Shown here: positions 41,418 through 49,815 of the stretch, piece after piece
Layout of the letters: each line of letters opens with the position of its first letter
How positions within the stretch are numbered: position 1 is the first letter of the stretch
Origin: DSWT01 sp035373625
GTDB taxonomy: Bacteria; Chloroflexota; Anaerolineae; B4-G1; SLSP01
Direction of reading: 5' to 3'
Length of the DNA stretch: 64,000 nt
NCBI GenBank assembly: GCA_035373625.1
Contig: DAOSNS010000005.1
Span: 1 to 64,000, forward strand
The notes under the pieces: generated by a model
What the model was told of the DNA's origin: nothing
Seen by the model: only the letters and a program-made list of their open reading frames with translations
Database searches by the model: none
Position numbers and translations under genes: made by a program

Positions 41418-42187
41418 GTGAGCACAAACGACAAACGATTTACATTGCTATAAGTCTGCCAATATGGCTATATCGCCGACTTCGATGGATCAAGCGTAGT
41501 AGGAGCAATCAAATTATCCCTAACCTTGCTGGCGACCGCGACATCGAATGGTCATGGGTTGCTTCCCAAATGCCTTCAGGGCCAGGCGAGGCGCTGGATT
41601 TCGGGCCGGGAGGAAGTCATCTCGCCCTGATCGCCGCTCAACGGGGCTTCAACGTGACCGCCATAGACCTGGGACCGGTTCACTGGCCCTATGTTCACCC
41701 TGGCCTGCGCTTCATCCGGGGCGATCTCCTGAAACTGCCCCTGCCCAGGGAACACTTTGACCTGGTCATCAACTGTTCGACGGTGGAGCACGTCGGCCTG
41801 GCCGGCCGCTACGGCGTTACGGAAGACCGTCCCGACGGCGACCTGGAGGCCATGGCCCGGCTGCGGGAACTGATGAAGCCGGGCGGGGTCATGTTGCTCA
41901 CCGTTCCGGTAGGGCAAGACGCCGTCTTTGCACCCCTTACCCGGATCTACGGAAGGCAGCGGCTGCCCCGCCTGCTGGATGGCTACACCGTGGAAAAGCA
42001 GGTCTTCTGGGTCAAGGACCGGGAGAACCGCTGGGTGCAGGCGGACAAGGAAACGGCCTGGAACTTTGAGGCCTCGGCGGGTTCGTGGGACCCGCTGCAA
42101 AACGCGTATGCTCTGGGGTGCTTTGTGTTGAGAAAGTCTGACCGTGGGAGTTCCGGCGATGAAGGAGTTTCGCCTCGTGGCCATTGA
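41414..42187 (+). CDS. Class I SAM-dependent methyltransferase
   Basis: Encodes 257 residues. Motif I is 'ALDFGPGGSHLALIAAQRGF' (about 57-76), with 'VTAIDLGPVH' as the acidic loop and 'FDLVINCSTVEHVG' as motif IV. It probably methylates a glycan or nucleotide sugar. It starts on an ATGA overlap. The first about 45 codons are AT-rich and the rest GC-rich, marking the left edge of a compositional block. The C-terminus runs 29 nt into a methyltransferase remnant in another frame. Confidence 0.82.
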   Translation: MSEHKRQTIYIAISLPIWLYRRLRWIKRSRSNQIIPNLAGDRDIEWSWVASQMPSGPGEALDFGPGGSHLALIAAQRGFNVTAIDLGPVHWPYVHPGLRFIRGDLLKLPLPREHFDLVINCSTVEHVGLAGRYGVTEDRPDGDLEAMARLRELMKPGGVMLLTVPVGQDAVFAPLTRIYGRQRLPRLLDGYTVEKQVFWVKDRENRWVQADKETAWNFEASAGSWDPLQNAYALGCFVLRKSDRGSSGDEGVSPRGH

Positions 42188-42317
42188 AAAGGTGCAGGAA
42201 TTCTGGGACCGCCGTTCCTGCAACCTCCGCCATTCGCCCAGGCCGGTAGGCACCAGGGAATACTTTGACGATGTGGAAGCCCGCAAGTATTTCGTGGAGC
42301 CGCACATCTGTGCGTGA
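42159..42317 (+). pseudogene. Remnant of a second methyltransferase (N-terminal 52 residues)
   Basis: A 52-codon ORF reads 'MKEFRLVAIEKVQEFWDRR', then 'SCNLRHSPRPVGTREYFDDV' and 'EARKYFVEPHICA', then stop. This is the conserved N-terminus of a family of class I methyltransferases, in which the SAM-binding domain normally follows 'FVEPHI'. That domain is missing, and the next gene begins 29 bp later. It has a gatgaagga leader. It is best read as a deletion remnant in a recombining locus. Confidence 0.75.
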
Positions 42318-42345
42318 CAGCGTGTGTGCCACAAGAAGGTATCCT

Positions 42346-43356
42346 ATGCTGACCCTGTTCACCATCCCTAAGCCTTTTCGAGGCCATATCGCAATCATCC
42401 AGCGCAACGCCATCCGCAGTTGGACGCTCCTGCGCCCGGCCTGCGAGATCATCCTCTTCGGCGACGACGAGGGCACGGCGGAGGTGGCGGCTGAGTTTGG
42501 GGTGAGGCACGTGCCCGATGTGGCGCGAAACGAGTACGGTACGCCGCTGGTGAGCGACATCTTCGAGCAGGCGCAGCGCCTGGCCAGTCATGATCGGCTC
42601 TGCTACGTCAACGCCGACATCATCCTGATGAGCGATTTTCCGGCTACCGTGCGGCGGATTCCCTTTCGCCGCTTCCTTATGGTCGGCCAACGCTGGGACG
42701 TGGACCTGGACCAGCCCTGGGATTTCGGCTCCCAGGATTGGGAGGCCCAGCTGTGGAAATACGTTCATCATCACGGCGAGCTGCACCCACTCACCGGGAT
42801 AGATTATTTCGTCTTCACCCCTGGCCTGTGGGGAGATATCCCTCCCTTCGCTATCGGGCGCACTACCTGGGACAACTGGCTGATCTACGGGGCACGGGCA
42901 CGTGGCGCGCCTGTGATTGATGCTACCCAGGCTATCAGAGCTATTCACCAGAACCACGACTATGCCCACATCGCTGATGGGGCCGATGGCGCCTGGAAAG
43001 GGCCGGAGGCGCAGCGCAACCTGGCACTGGCCGGCGGCTATGACCACGTGTTTACGCTAACCGATGCCACCTGGCTGCTGACTCCGCGTTGGCTGGTGCC
43101 GGCGTTGACAAGAGAGCGTCTTCGCCGCCGATGGGAGGTGCATTGCCTGGAGGGTAAACGTTTGGCAGCCCTGGGTTTTGAGGCCCACCGCGAGGGGCAG
43201 ACACGCCAGGCGGTGCGATACTTTGTGAAGGCGCTGCCTTATCGCCCCCTGCTGCCGCTCAATCGAGGGGTCATCTCTATATTCGTCGAATCTGTTGTAG
43301 GCAGCCGGCTGATGGCTCGTTACCGAAGGTGGCGCCACAAGACCTATCAACCATAG
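42346..43356 (+). CDS. Putative glycosyltransferase with C-terminal helical module
   Basis: Encodes 336 residues. 'LFTIPKPFRGHIAIIQRNAI', 'EIILFGDDEGTAEVAAEFGV', 'RLCYVNADIILMSDF' (Asn-Ala-Asp as the DxD analogue) and 'TGIDYFVFTPGLW' fit a GT-A enzyme. The C-terminal about 60 residues ('GQTRQAVRYFVKAL', 'FVESVVGSRLMARYRRWRHK') form a helical module shared with the GT at 49808. The start at 42346 is supported by aagaaggt. Donor and acceptor unknown. Confidence 0.73.
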   Translation: MLTLFTIPKPFRGHIAIIQRNAIRSWTLLRPACEIILFGDDEGTAEVAAEFGVRHVPDVARNEYGTPLVSDIFEQAQRLASHDRLCYVNADIILMSDFPATVRRIPFRRFLMVGQRWDVDLDQPWDFGSQDWEAQLWKYVHHHGELHPLTGIDYFVFTPGLWGDIPPFAIGRTTWDNWLIYGARARGAPVIDATQAIRAIHQNHDYAHIADGADGAWKGPEAQRNLALAGGYDHVFTLTDATWLLTPRWLVPALTRERLRRRWEVHCLEGKRLAALGFEAHREGQTRQAVRYFVKALPYRPLLPLNRGVISIFVESVVGSRLMARYRRWRHKTYQP

Positions 43357-43386
43357 CTGCTCCCGGAAACCTTAGAGGAGGTCTAT

Positions 43387-44733
43387 ATGATGCGTATTTC
43401 AGTCATCGGTCTGGGCAAACTGGGTGCACCACTGGCGGCGGTGCTCGCTCACAAGGGATACACGGTCATCGGCATGGATCTGAACCCACGTCCTGTGCGC
43501 CTGATCAACCAGGGTGAAGCGCCGGTCTTTGAGCCGGGGTTGGACGATCTCATCAAAGCCAACCGTGAGCGCTTGTCGGCCACAGTTGACTACGACCTTG
43601 CCATAGCCAACACCGAAGTCACCTTTATCATTGTGCCCACGCCCAGCGCTGAGAACGGTGTTTTCTCGCTGCGCTACGTCCTGGCCGCCGCCGAATCCAT
43701 CGGCAAGGCCCTGCGTCGTAAGGACGGGTTCCACCTGGTCGTGCTCACCAGCACCGTCATGCCTGGAGCCACGGGAGATGAGGTCTTGCCGGCACTAGAG
43801 GCTCATTCGGGCAAGCGCTGTGGCCGTGATTTCGGCCTGTGCTACAACCCGGAGTTCATCGCCCTGGGCAGCGTCATCCGCAATATGCTCAACCCGGACT
43901 TCATTCTCATCGGCGAATCGGATCCCCGCTCGGGAGACATGCTGGCCGGCATCTATCACAACCTGTGTGATAACGACCCACCGATTGCCAGGATGAACTT
44001 CGTCAACGCCGAGCTGACCAAGCTGGCCGTCAATACCTTTGTGACCACCAAGATCTCTTACGCCAACATGCTGGCCCAGGTCTGTGAACGCCTGCCCGGT
44101 GCGGATGTGGACGTGATTACCTCGGCCCTGGGGCTAGACAGCCGCATCGGCCGTAAGTACCTGAAAGGCGCTATCGGCTATGGCGGCCCCTGCTTCCCCC
44201 GCGACAACATCGCCTTTGCCCGCCTGGCTCGCCAACTGGGAATCGAGGCAATCCTGGCGGAGGCCACCGACCGGCTCAACCGCGCCCAGGTCCTTCGGCT
44301 GGCCGAGGTGGTGATGTCCCGATTGCCCGAGGGCGGTCGGGTTGGCATCCTGGGACTGTCCTACAAGCCCAACACCGACGTCGTGGAGGAATCCCAGGGC
44401 GTGGACCTGGCTCGGCACCTGCTATCCAGGGGCATTTCGGTCATCCTGTATGATCCGGCTGCTATGGACAATGCCCGCGCCGTCCTGAGCGATAACGCCG
44501 TCTTCGCATCGTCGGCGGAAGAGTGCGCGCGTCAGGCGGATGTAGTGGTTTTGACCACACCGTGGGATGAATTCAGAGATCTCTCCCCTGCTCACCTGAA
44601 TTATTCAAACGGCCGGCCGGTGTTGGTGGATTGCTGGCGCATCCTGGATCGCCGACAATACGAAACCGTGGCTGACTACGTGGCCCTGGGTACGGGGCCG
44701 TGTCTCGATGGCCGTGTGCCATTCGATCGATAG
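43387..44733 (+). CDS. UDP-glucose/GDP-mannose dehydrogenase family protein
   Basis: Encodes 448 residues. The N-terminal NAD domain is 'RISVIGLGKLGAPLAAVLA'. The middle domain has 'NAELTKLAVNTFVTTKISYA', and the catalytic Cys269 is in 'GYGGPCFPRDN'. The C-terminal domain starts around 'VGILGLSYKPNTDVVEES'. The enzyme oxidises the C6 alcohol of a nucleotide sugar to a uronic acid with two NAD+; UDP-glucose or UDP-HexNAc is likely. An agaggaggt Shine-Dalgarno precedes ATG ATG. It supplies an acidic sugar for the locus. Confidence 0.92.
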   Translation: MMRISVIGLGKLGAPLAAVLAHKGYTVIGMDLNPRPVRLINQGEAPVFEPGLDDLIKANRERLSATVDYDLAIANTEVTFIIVPTPSAENGVFSLRYVLAAAESIGKALRRKDGFHLVVLTSTVMPGATGDEVLPALEAHSGKRCGRDFGLCYNPEFIALGSVIRNMLNPDFILIGESDPRSGDMLAGIYHNLCDNDPPIARMNFVNAELTKLAVNTFVTTKISYANMLAQVCERLPGADVDVITSALGLDSRIGRKYLKGAIGYGGPCFPRDNIAFARLARQLGIEAILAEATDRLNRAQVLRLAEVVMSRLPEGGRVGILGLSYKPNTDVVEESQGVDLARHLLSRGISVILYDPAAMDNARAVLSDNAVFASSAEECARQADVVVLTTPWDEFRDLSPAHLNYSNGRPVLVDCWRILDRRQYETVADYVALGTGPCLDGRVPFDR

Positions 44734-44763
44734 CTCATCGAGAGATATCTTGGAGGGATGACT

Positions 44764-45780
44764 ATGAACTGGAATGATTGCAAGGTTCTGGTGACAGGCG
44801 GTGCGTCCTTCATCGGATCGCATCTGGTGGATGCGCTAGTGGAACGCGGCGCGGTAATTCGCGTGGTGGACAACCTCAGCAGCGGCAAAATCGAGAACAT
44901 CCAGCGTCACATTGATAAGGAACGGGTGGAGTTCATCCATGCCGACCTGCTTCAGCCGGGCGTGGCCCAGCGTGCCGTGGAGGGAGTAAGCGTGGTTTTC
45001 CACCTGGCCGCCGACCACGGCGGCCGGGGCTATGTGGACCTGCATCAGGCTGCCTGTGCCACCAACTTGGCCCTGGATGGTCTGGTCTTCCTGGCTTGTC
45101 GCAATGCCGGCGTGGAAAAGGTCGTCTACGCCTCATCCGGCTGCGTCTACCCGAATTACAAGCAAATGGACCCCAATGAGGAAATCTACCTGACCGAGGA
45201 CATGGTGGGTCCGCCTTACGACGCAGACAACATGTACGGCTGGGCCAAGCTGATGGGCGAGATGACCCTGCGGGCCTACGCGCGGGAGTGGGGCATGAAG
45301 ACGGCCTCGTGCCGCTACTTCACCGTCTATGGCGAGCGGGGCGTGGAGAACCACGCCGTCATCGCCATGATCGCGCGCGCCTTCATCGGCCAGGACCCCT
45401 TCGTCGTGTGGGGCACCGGCGAGCAGATTCGCAACTGGACCTACGTGGGCGACATCGTGGAAGGCACCATCCTCGCCGCCGAGAAGATTGACGACGGCAC
45501 GGCGGTCAACCTGGGCACCATGGAGCGCACCCGGGTGATTGATGCTGTGCGCGAGGTGCTCCGCTACACCGGCCATAACGCCCGCATCGAACTACATCCG
45601 GAGATGCCTACCGGCCCCCTGAACCGGGTGGCGGACAACTCCCTGGCCCACCGGCTGCTGGGCTGGGAGCCCAGGGTCAAATTCATAGACGGTCTGCACC
45701 GCACCATTGACTGGTACTTTGCCACCAAAGACCGGGATCAGGTGCGGGCGATACTGGACCGCATGCTGACCGAGCGATGA
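44764..45780 (+). CDS. NAD-dependent NDP-sugar epimerase/dehydratase (extended SDR)
   Basis: Encodes 338 residues. 'VLVTGGASFIGSHLVDALV' binds NAD; 'VVYASSGCVYP' and Tyr158-x3-Lys162 in 'DNMYGWAKLMGE' are catalytic. 'LAADHGGRGYVDLHQ' is reminiscent of the 'AADMGGMGF' loop of the 3,5-epimerase-like gene at 29335, so this may also act at C3/C5. It follows the dehydrogenase by 30 bp and may act on its uronic acid product. The start at 44764 is chosen because ggagg lies 7 nt upstream; the ATG at 44758 is too close. Confidence 0.88.
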   Translation: MNWNDCKVLVTGGASFIGSHLVDALVERGAVIRVVDNLSSGKIENIQRHIDKERVEFIHADLLQPGVAQRAVEGVSVVFHLAADHGGRGYVDLHQAACATNLALDGLVFLACRNAGVEKVVYASSGCVYPNYKQMDPNEEIYLTEDMVGPPYDADNMYGWAKLMGEMTLRAYAREWGMKTASCRYFTVYGERGVENHAVIAMIARAFIGQDPFVVWGTGEQIRNWTYVGDIVEGTILAAEKIDDGTAVNLGTMERTRVIDAVREVLRYTGHNARIELHPEMPTGPLNRVADNSLAHRLLGWEPRVKFIDGLHRTIDWYFATKDRDQVRAILDRMLTER

Positions 45781-45867
45781 AACTTCCCCACCGGCCTTTT
45801 CGCCCAGCACTCATGACTGGACAAACAACCCTGCGAAGAGCAAGCACAAATTGGGGGTGGATAAGAG

Positions 45868-47694
45868 ATGACCTTGAGCACGACTATTCCTATCGTTCTC
45901 TTCGCCTATGCCCGCCCCGACCACCTGCGTCGGACGCTGGCCTGCCTGCGCGAGAACCAGGTGCCGCTCATCTACGCCTTCAGCGACGGGCCGCGCACGC
46001 CGGACAAGGCGCCGATGGTCGCACAGGTGCGGGAGATCCTGCGCGGGATTGATTGGTGCGAGGTCGTGCTGTGCGAGCGGGAGGAGAACCTGGGCCTGGG
46101 TCGCTCCATCCTGACCGGCGTCAGCGAGGTTCTCGCTCAGCATGAGATGTGCATCGTCTTTGAGGATGACCTGATCTGCGTGCCGGGGACGTATGACTAC
46201 CTGGCCGCCGCCTTGCGCCACTACAAGGACGACCTGCGCGTGATGAGCGTGACCGGCTGGACCCACCCTCTCGTGACGCCGGAAGACGTGGGCGACCGGC
46301 CCTACTTCGATGGCCGCGCCGAATGCTTGACGTGGGGTACGTGGCGGCGGGCCTGGCAGGGGATGATGGAGCAGGACGCGCACAGCCTGATGCTGGCCTG
46401 TGAGGCGAAGGGCATTGACCGCAACAAGTATGGCTCCGACCTGCCGGCCATGGCGGAAGTAGAGCGGCAAAAGAACATCTGGGCTGTGCGCTGGCTCTAT
46501 CACCACATCCTGCACGGCGGTCTGTGCCTGCGGCCTCCCTGGAGCATGGTGGAACACATCGGTTTTGACGTCCAGGCGACGAATGCCGGCGACGGCAGCC
46601 AATGGGCAAACCCTCCGCTTGCATCTTGTCCCCCAATCCCGATTGTTTGGCCGGACCCTTTGGAGAACCCTCGGTGCCCATATCTATGGCAACAGGCGTG
46701 CGAGACGCAAGCGGCAAGGTTAAATCCGGTCCATTGGACAAGGAGGAAATATATGAAACACGCGATCAAGACCGCAGTGGCTGCTCTGGCGGACGACCCG
46801 ACGATCCGTGACATGAACCGCAAAGAATTCGTCAAACTGTTCATCCCACCCCTGGCCGTGCGCCTGGCCCGACGCCTGCGCGGCCGGGTGCAAACTGCAC
46901 CGCCGAGCGACGCTCGTGAGGCCGCCCGGCCCGAATGGGAATACATCCCCGAAGGCTGGGCCTATGCCCGCAGCCATTCCGAGGTCAAGGGCTGGAACGT
47001 CCGGGACGTGCTGGAGACCTACAAGCAAAAGTGGCCCCGCTTTGTGGCCATGGTGCAGGGCACGGGTCCGTTGGGCGTGGCCCACGAGTCGGACCTGGCC
47101 TCGCGTGAGGACATCAACAGCCACAACACGATGATGGCCTTTGCCTACGCCATGACCCTGGCCGCGCGCCACAAGGACGCACTTTCCATGCTGGACTGGG
47201 GCGGCGGCATCGGCCACTACTACCTGTTGGCGCAGGCGCTCCTGCCCGACGTGCGCATCGAGTACCACTGCAAGGACGTACGGTGGCTGACCGAATACGG
47301 CGCGACGCTCTTCCCCGACCAGCACTTTTACAGCGACGAGTCGTGCCTGGCGCGCACCTACGATTTTGTGCTGGCAAGCGCATCGCTCCACTATAGCGAA
47401 GACTGGCAGCGGACGCTGGCCGGGCTGGCCGGCGCGACGGCCGGTTATCTCTATATCACGCGCCTGCCGACCGTGGCGCGCGCGGCCTCCTACGTGTTCA
47501 TCCAGCGTCCCTACGCCTACGGCTACAACACCGAATACCTGGGCTGGTGTCTGAACAAGGCCGAGTTCCTGGGCGAAGCCGGCCGATTGGGACTGACCCT
47601 GGTGCGCGAGTTCGTCATCGGCGAACAGCCCCCCATCGCCAACACGCCGGAGCCATGCCAATATCGGGGGTTTTTGTTCCGGGGGGCGTCATGA
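45868..47694 (+). CDS. Glycosyltransferase-methyltransferase fusion
   Basis: Encodes 608 residues. Residues about 1-290 are a GT-A glycosyltransferase ('IPIVLFAYARPDHLRRTLAC', 'CIVFEDDLICVPGTYDYL', with EDD as metal site). Residues about 296-608 are a TIGR04325-type methyltransferase ('LGVAHESDLASREDINSHNT', 'LSMLDWGGGIGHYYLLAQAL', 'YHCKDVRWL', 'YRGFLFR'). A complete aggagg Shine-Dalgarno (46741-46746) and an ATG at 46753 lie at the junction, in frame, so the methyltransferase may also be made separately as 313 residues. The most likely origin is in-frame loss of the stop between two genes. The stop overlaps the next start (ATGA). Confidence 0.85.
   Translation: MTLSTTIPIVLFAYARPDHLRRTLACLRENQVPLIYAFSDGPRTPDKAPMVAQVREILRGIDWCEVVLCEREENLGLGRSILTGVSEVLAQHEMCIVFEDDLICVPGTYDYLAAALRHYKDDLRVMSVTGWTHPLVTPEDVGDRPYFDGRAECLTWGTWRRAWQGMMEQDAHSLMLACEAKGIDRNKYGSDLPAMAEVERQKNIWAVRWLYHHILHGGLCLRPPWSMVEHIGFDVQATNAGDGSQWANPPLASCPPIPIVWPDPLENPRCPYLWQQACETQAARLNPVHWTRRKYMKHAIKTAVAALADDPTIRDMNRKEFVKLFIPPLAVRLARRLRGRVQTAPPSDAREAARPEWEYIPEGWAYARSHSEVKGWNVRDVLETYKQKWPRFVAMVQGTGPLGVAHESDLASREDINSHNTMMAFAYAMTLAARHKDALSMLDWGGGIGHYYLLAQALLPDVRIEYHCKDVRWLTEYGATLFPDQHFYSDESCLARTYDFVLASASLHYSEDWQRTLAGLAGATAGYLYITRLPTVARAASYVFIQRPYAYGYNTEYLGWCLNKAEFLGEAGRLGLTLVREFVIGEQPPIANTPEPCQYRGFLFRGAS
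46741..46755 (+). promoter_or_regulatory. Internal ribosome-binding site and start at fusion junction
   Basis: aggagg at 46741-46746, 6-nt spacer, ATG at 46753-46755, in frame with the methyltransferase half of the 608-residue ORF. Its quality equals that of real starts in this window. Confidence 0.6.
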
Positions 47695-48677
47695 CGCATC
47701 CTTGCTTTACCGGGTGTAACGTTCTCGTCACCGGCGGGTTGGGCTTCATCGGCTCCAACCTGGCCCGGCGATTGGTGGACCTGGGCACACAGGTGACCCT
47801 GGTGGACAGCCTGATCCCTGCTTACAGCGGCAACCTCTTCAACATCGCCGGCATCGAGGAGCGGGTGCGGGTCAACATCTCCGACGTGCGCGATGAGCAC
47901 AGCATGAAGTACCTGGTGCAAGGCCAGGACCTCCTCTTCAACCTGGCCGGCCAGACCAGCCACCTGGACTCGATGCACGACCCCTTCACCGACCTGGAGA
48001 TCAACGCCAGGGCGCAACTCTTCATCCTCGAGGCCTGCCGGCACTACAACCCCGGCATCAAGATCGTTTTCGCCAGCACCCGACAGGTCTACGGCAAGCC
48101 CCAATATCTGCCCGTGGACGAGGAGCACCCCTTGCGGCCGGTGGACATCAACGGCGTCAACAAGCTGGCGGGGGAGTGGTATCACCTGCTCTATCACGAT
48201 GTGTACGGGTTGCGCACGGTGGTGTTGCGGCTGACGAACACCATTGGCCCACGCATGCGGGTGAAAGATGCCCGGCAGACCTTTCTGGGCATCTGGATCC
48301 GGCAGGTGGTGGAGGGAAGGCCGTTCGAGGTGTGGGGCGGGGAGCAGTTACGCGATTTCACCTATGTGGACGATGCCGTGGAGGCGCTGCTGCTGGCGGC
48401 GGCGCAGGAGGATGCGGATGGTCGAGTGTTCAACCTGGGAGGCGACGGGGCCATCAGCCTGAAGGCGCTGGCGGAATTGCTGATCGAGGTCAACGAAGGT
48501 GGCGAGTACGTGGTGCGGGAATTCCCGGCCGAGCGCGAGCGGATTGACATCGGCGATTTCTACGCCGACGACCGGCGCATCCGGGCGACGCTGGGGTGGG
48601 CGCCGCGCGTGCCTTTGCGCGAGGCCCTGGCCCGAACCCTGACCTATTACCGGGAGTACCTGGAGCATTATGTCTGA
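47691..48677 (+). CDS. NAD-dependent epimerase-like SDR lacking the catalytic Tyr
   Basis: Encodes 328 residues. NAD motif 'VLVTGGLGFIGSNLARRLVD'. 'FASTRQVYGKPQYLPVDE' and 'VDINGVNKLAGEWYHLLY' place Asn154 where the YxxxK Tyr normally stands (Lys158 is kept). 'LRLTNTIGPRMRVKDARQTF' is also conserved in this subgroup. The closest recognised relatives are UDP-glucose-4-epimerase-like and CDP-tyvelose-epimerase-like proteins. Activity may use another base or be altered. ATGA overlap upstream; 8-nt overlap with the DegT gene downstream suggests they act in one sugar pathway. Confidence 0.85.
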   Translation: MTHPCFTGCNVLVTGGLGFIGSNLARRLVDLGTQVTLVDSLIPAYSGNLFNIAGIEERVRVNISDVRDEHSMKYLVQGQDLLFNLAGQTSHLDSMHDPFTDLEINARAQLFILEACRHYNPGIKIVFASTRQVYGKPQYLPVDEEHPLRPVDINGVNKLAGEWYHLLYHDVYGLRTVVLRLTNTIGPRMRVKDARQTFLGIWIRQVVEGRPFEVWGGEQLRDFTYVDDAVEALLLAAAQEDADGRVFNLGGDGAISLKALAELLIEVNEGGEYVVREFPAERERIDIGDFYADDRRIRATLGWAPRVPLREALARTLTYYREYLEHYV

Positions 48678-49815
48678 AACGACGCTGACCATCCCCCAAG
48701 CCGATCCCCGGGCCAACTACCTGGCTCACAAGGGGGAAATTGATGCTGCCATCGCCAGGGTGTTGGAGGGCGGGCGGTATATCCTGGGACAGGAAGTAGT
48801 GGCCTTTGAGGAAGAGTTCGCTGCCTATCTCGGCGTGCGCCATGCCGTAGGCGTGGCCAGCGGCACCGATGCCCTGGAACTGGCCCTGCGCGCGGCCGGG
48901 GTGGGGTCGGGCGATGCCGTCTTCACCGTCTCGCACACAGCCGTGGCCACGGTGGCGGCCATCGAACGCAGCGGCGCCACGCCCGTCCTGGTGGATATAG
49001 AGCCTACCGGCTACACCATGGATCCCAACCAACTCGAGGATGCAGTCAAAGCCTATCGTCGTTCGTCCGTCGTCGTTCGTCCCAAAGCCATCGTTCCCGT
49101 CCATCTCTACGGCCATCCCGCCGCCATGTCGGCCATTCTGGACATTGCCCAACGCTATGACTTGATCGTCATCGAGGATTGTGCTCAATCGCATGGGGCG
49201 AGCCTCTGCGGACGGAAGACAGGAGCCTGGGGACACCTGGCCACCTTTAGCTTTTATCCTACCAAGAACATGGGCGCGTTAGGCGATGGGGGTGCCGTGG
49301 TCACCGATGACGCCAACCTGGCCGAGCGGGTGCGGCTGTTGCGGCAGTATGGCTGGTGGCAGCGCTACATCAGCGTATCGCCCGGCTTCAATTCCCGCCT
49401 GGATGAGCTACAGGCGTCCGTGTTGCGGGTCAAGCTGTGCCACCTCGACGCCGATAACGCCCGTCGCCGCGCCATCGCGGCCGCCTATACCCGTTTGCTG
49501 GCTGACACTAACCTGATCTTGCCGGTCTGCCAACCGGAGATGGAACCGGTCTGGCATCAGTTCGTCGTGCGTACCCCCCATCGGGATGCGCTTCAAGCCT
49601 GGCTGGCCACCAACCACATCGGCACGCTGGTCCATTACCCGCAGGCCGTGCATCAGCAGCCGGCCTATGCTGGCCGCATTCTCAGCAACGGGTCTCTGCC
49701 CCACAGCGAAGAGGCTGCTGCCCAGGTGCTCAGCCTGCCCATGTACCCCGAACTGACGGATGAGCAGGTGCTACATGTTGTCGAAATGATCCACCGATGG
49801 AGCGAAAATGTCTGA
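48670..49815 (+). CDS. DegT/DnrJ/EryC1/StrS aminotransferase
   Basis: Encodes 381 residues. The PLP-binding Lys199 is in 'SFYPTKNMGALGDGGA'. 'GVASGTDALELALRAAGVG', 'VHLYGHPAAM', 'VIEDCAQSHGA' and 'GFNSRLDELQASVLRVKL' are diagnostic. Members aminate 3-keto or 4-keto nucleotide sugars with glutamate; the closest wording is to the FdtB/QdtB group (3-amino-3,6-dideoxyhexoses). A keto-sugar source could be the preceding SDR. Translationally overlapped on both sides. Confidence 0.93.
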   Translation: MSETTLTIPQADPRANYLAHKGEIDAAIARVLEGGRYILGQEVVAFEEEFAAYLGVRHAVGVASGTDALELALRAAGVGSGDAVFTVSHTAVATVAAIERSGATPVLVDIEPTGYTMDPNQLEDAVKAYRRSSVVVRPKAIVPVHLYGHPAAMSAILDIAQRYDLIVIEDCAQSHGASLCGRKTGAWGHLATFSFYPTKNMGALGDGGAVVTDDANLAERVRLLRQYGWWQRYISVSPGFNSRLDELQASVLRVKLCHLDADNARRRAIAAAYTRLLADTNLILPVCQPEMEPVWHQFVVRTPHRDALQAWLATNHIGTLVHYPQAVHQQPAYAGRILSNGSLPHSEEAAAQVLSLPMYPELTDEQVLHVVEMIHRWSENV

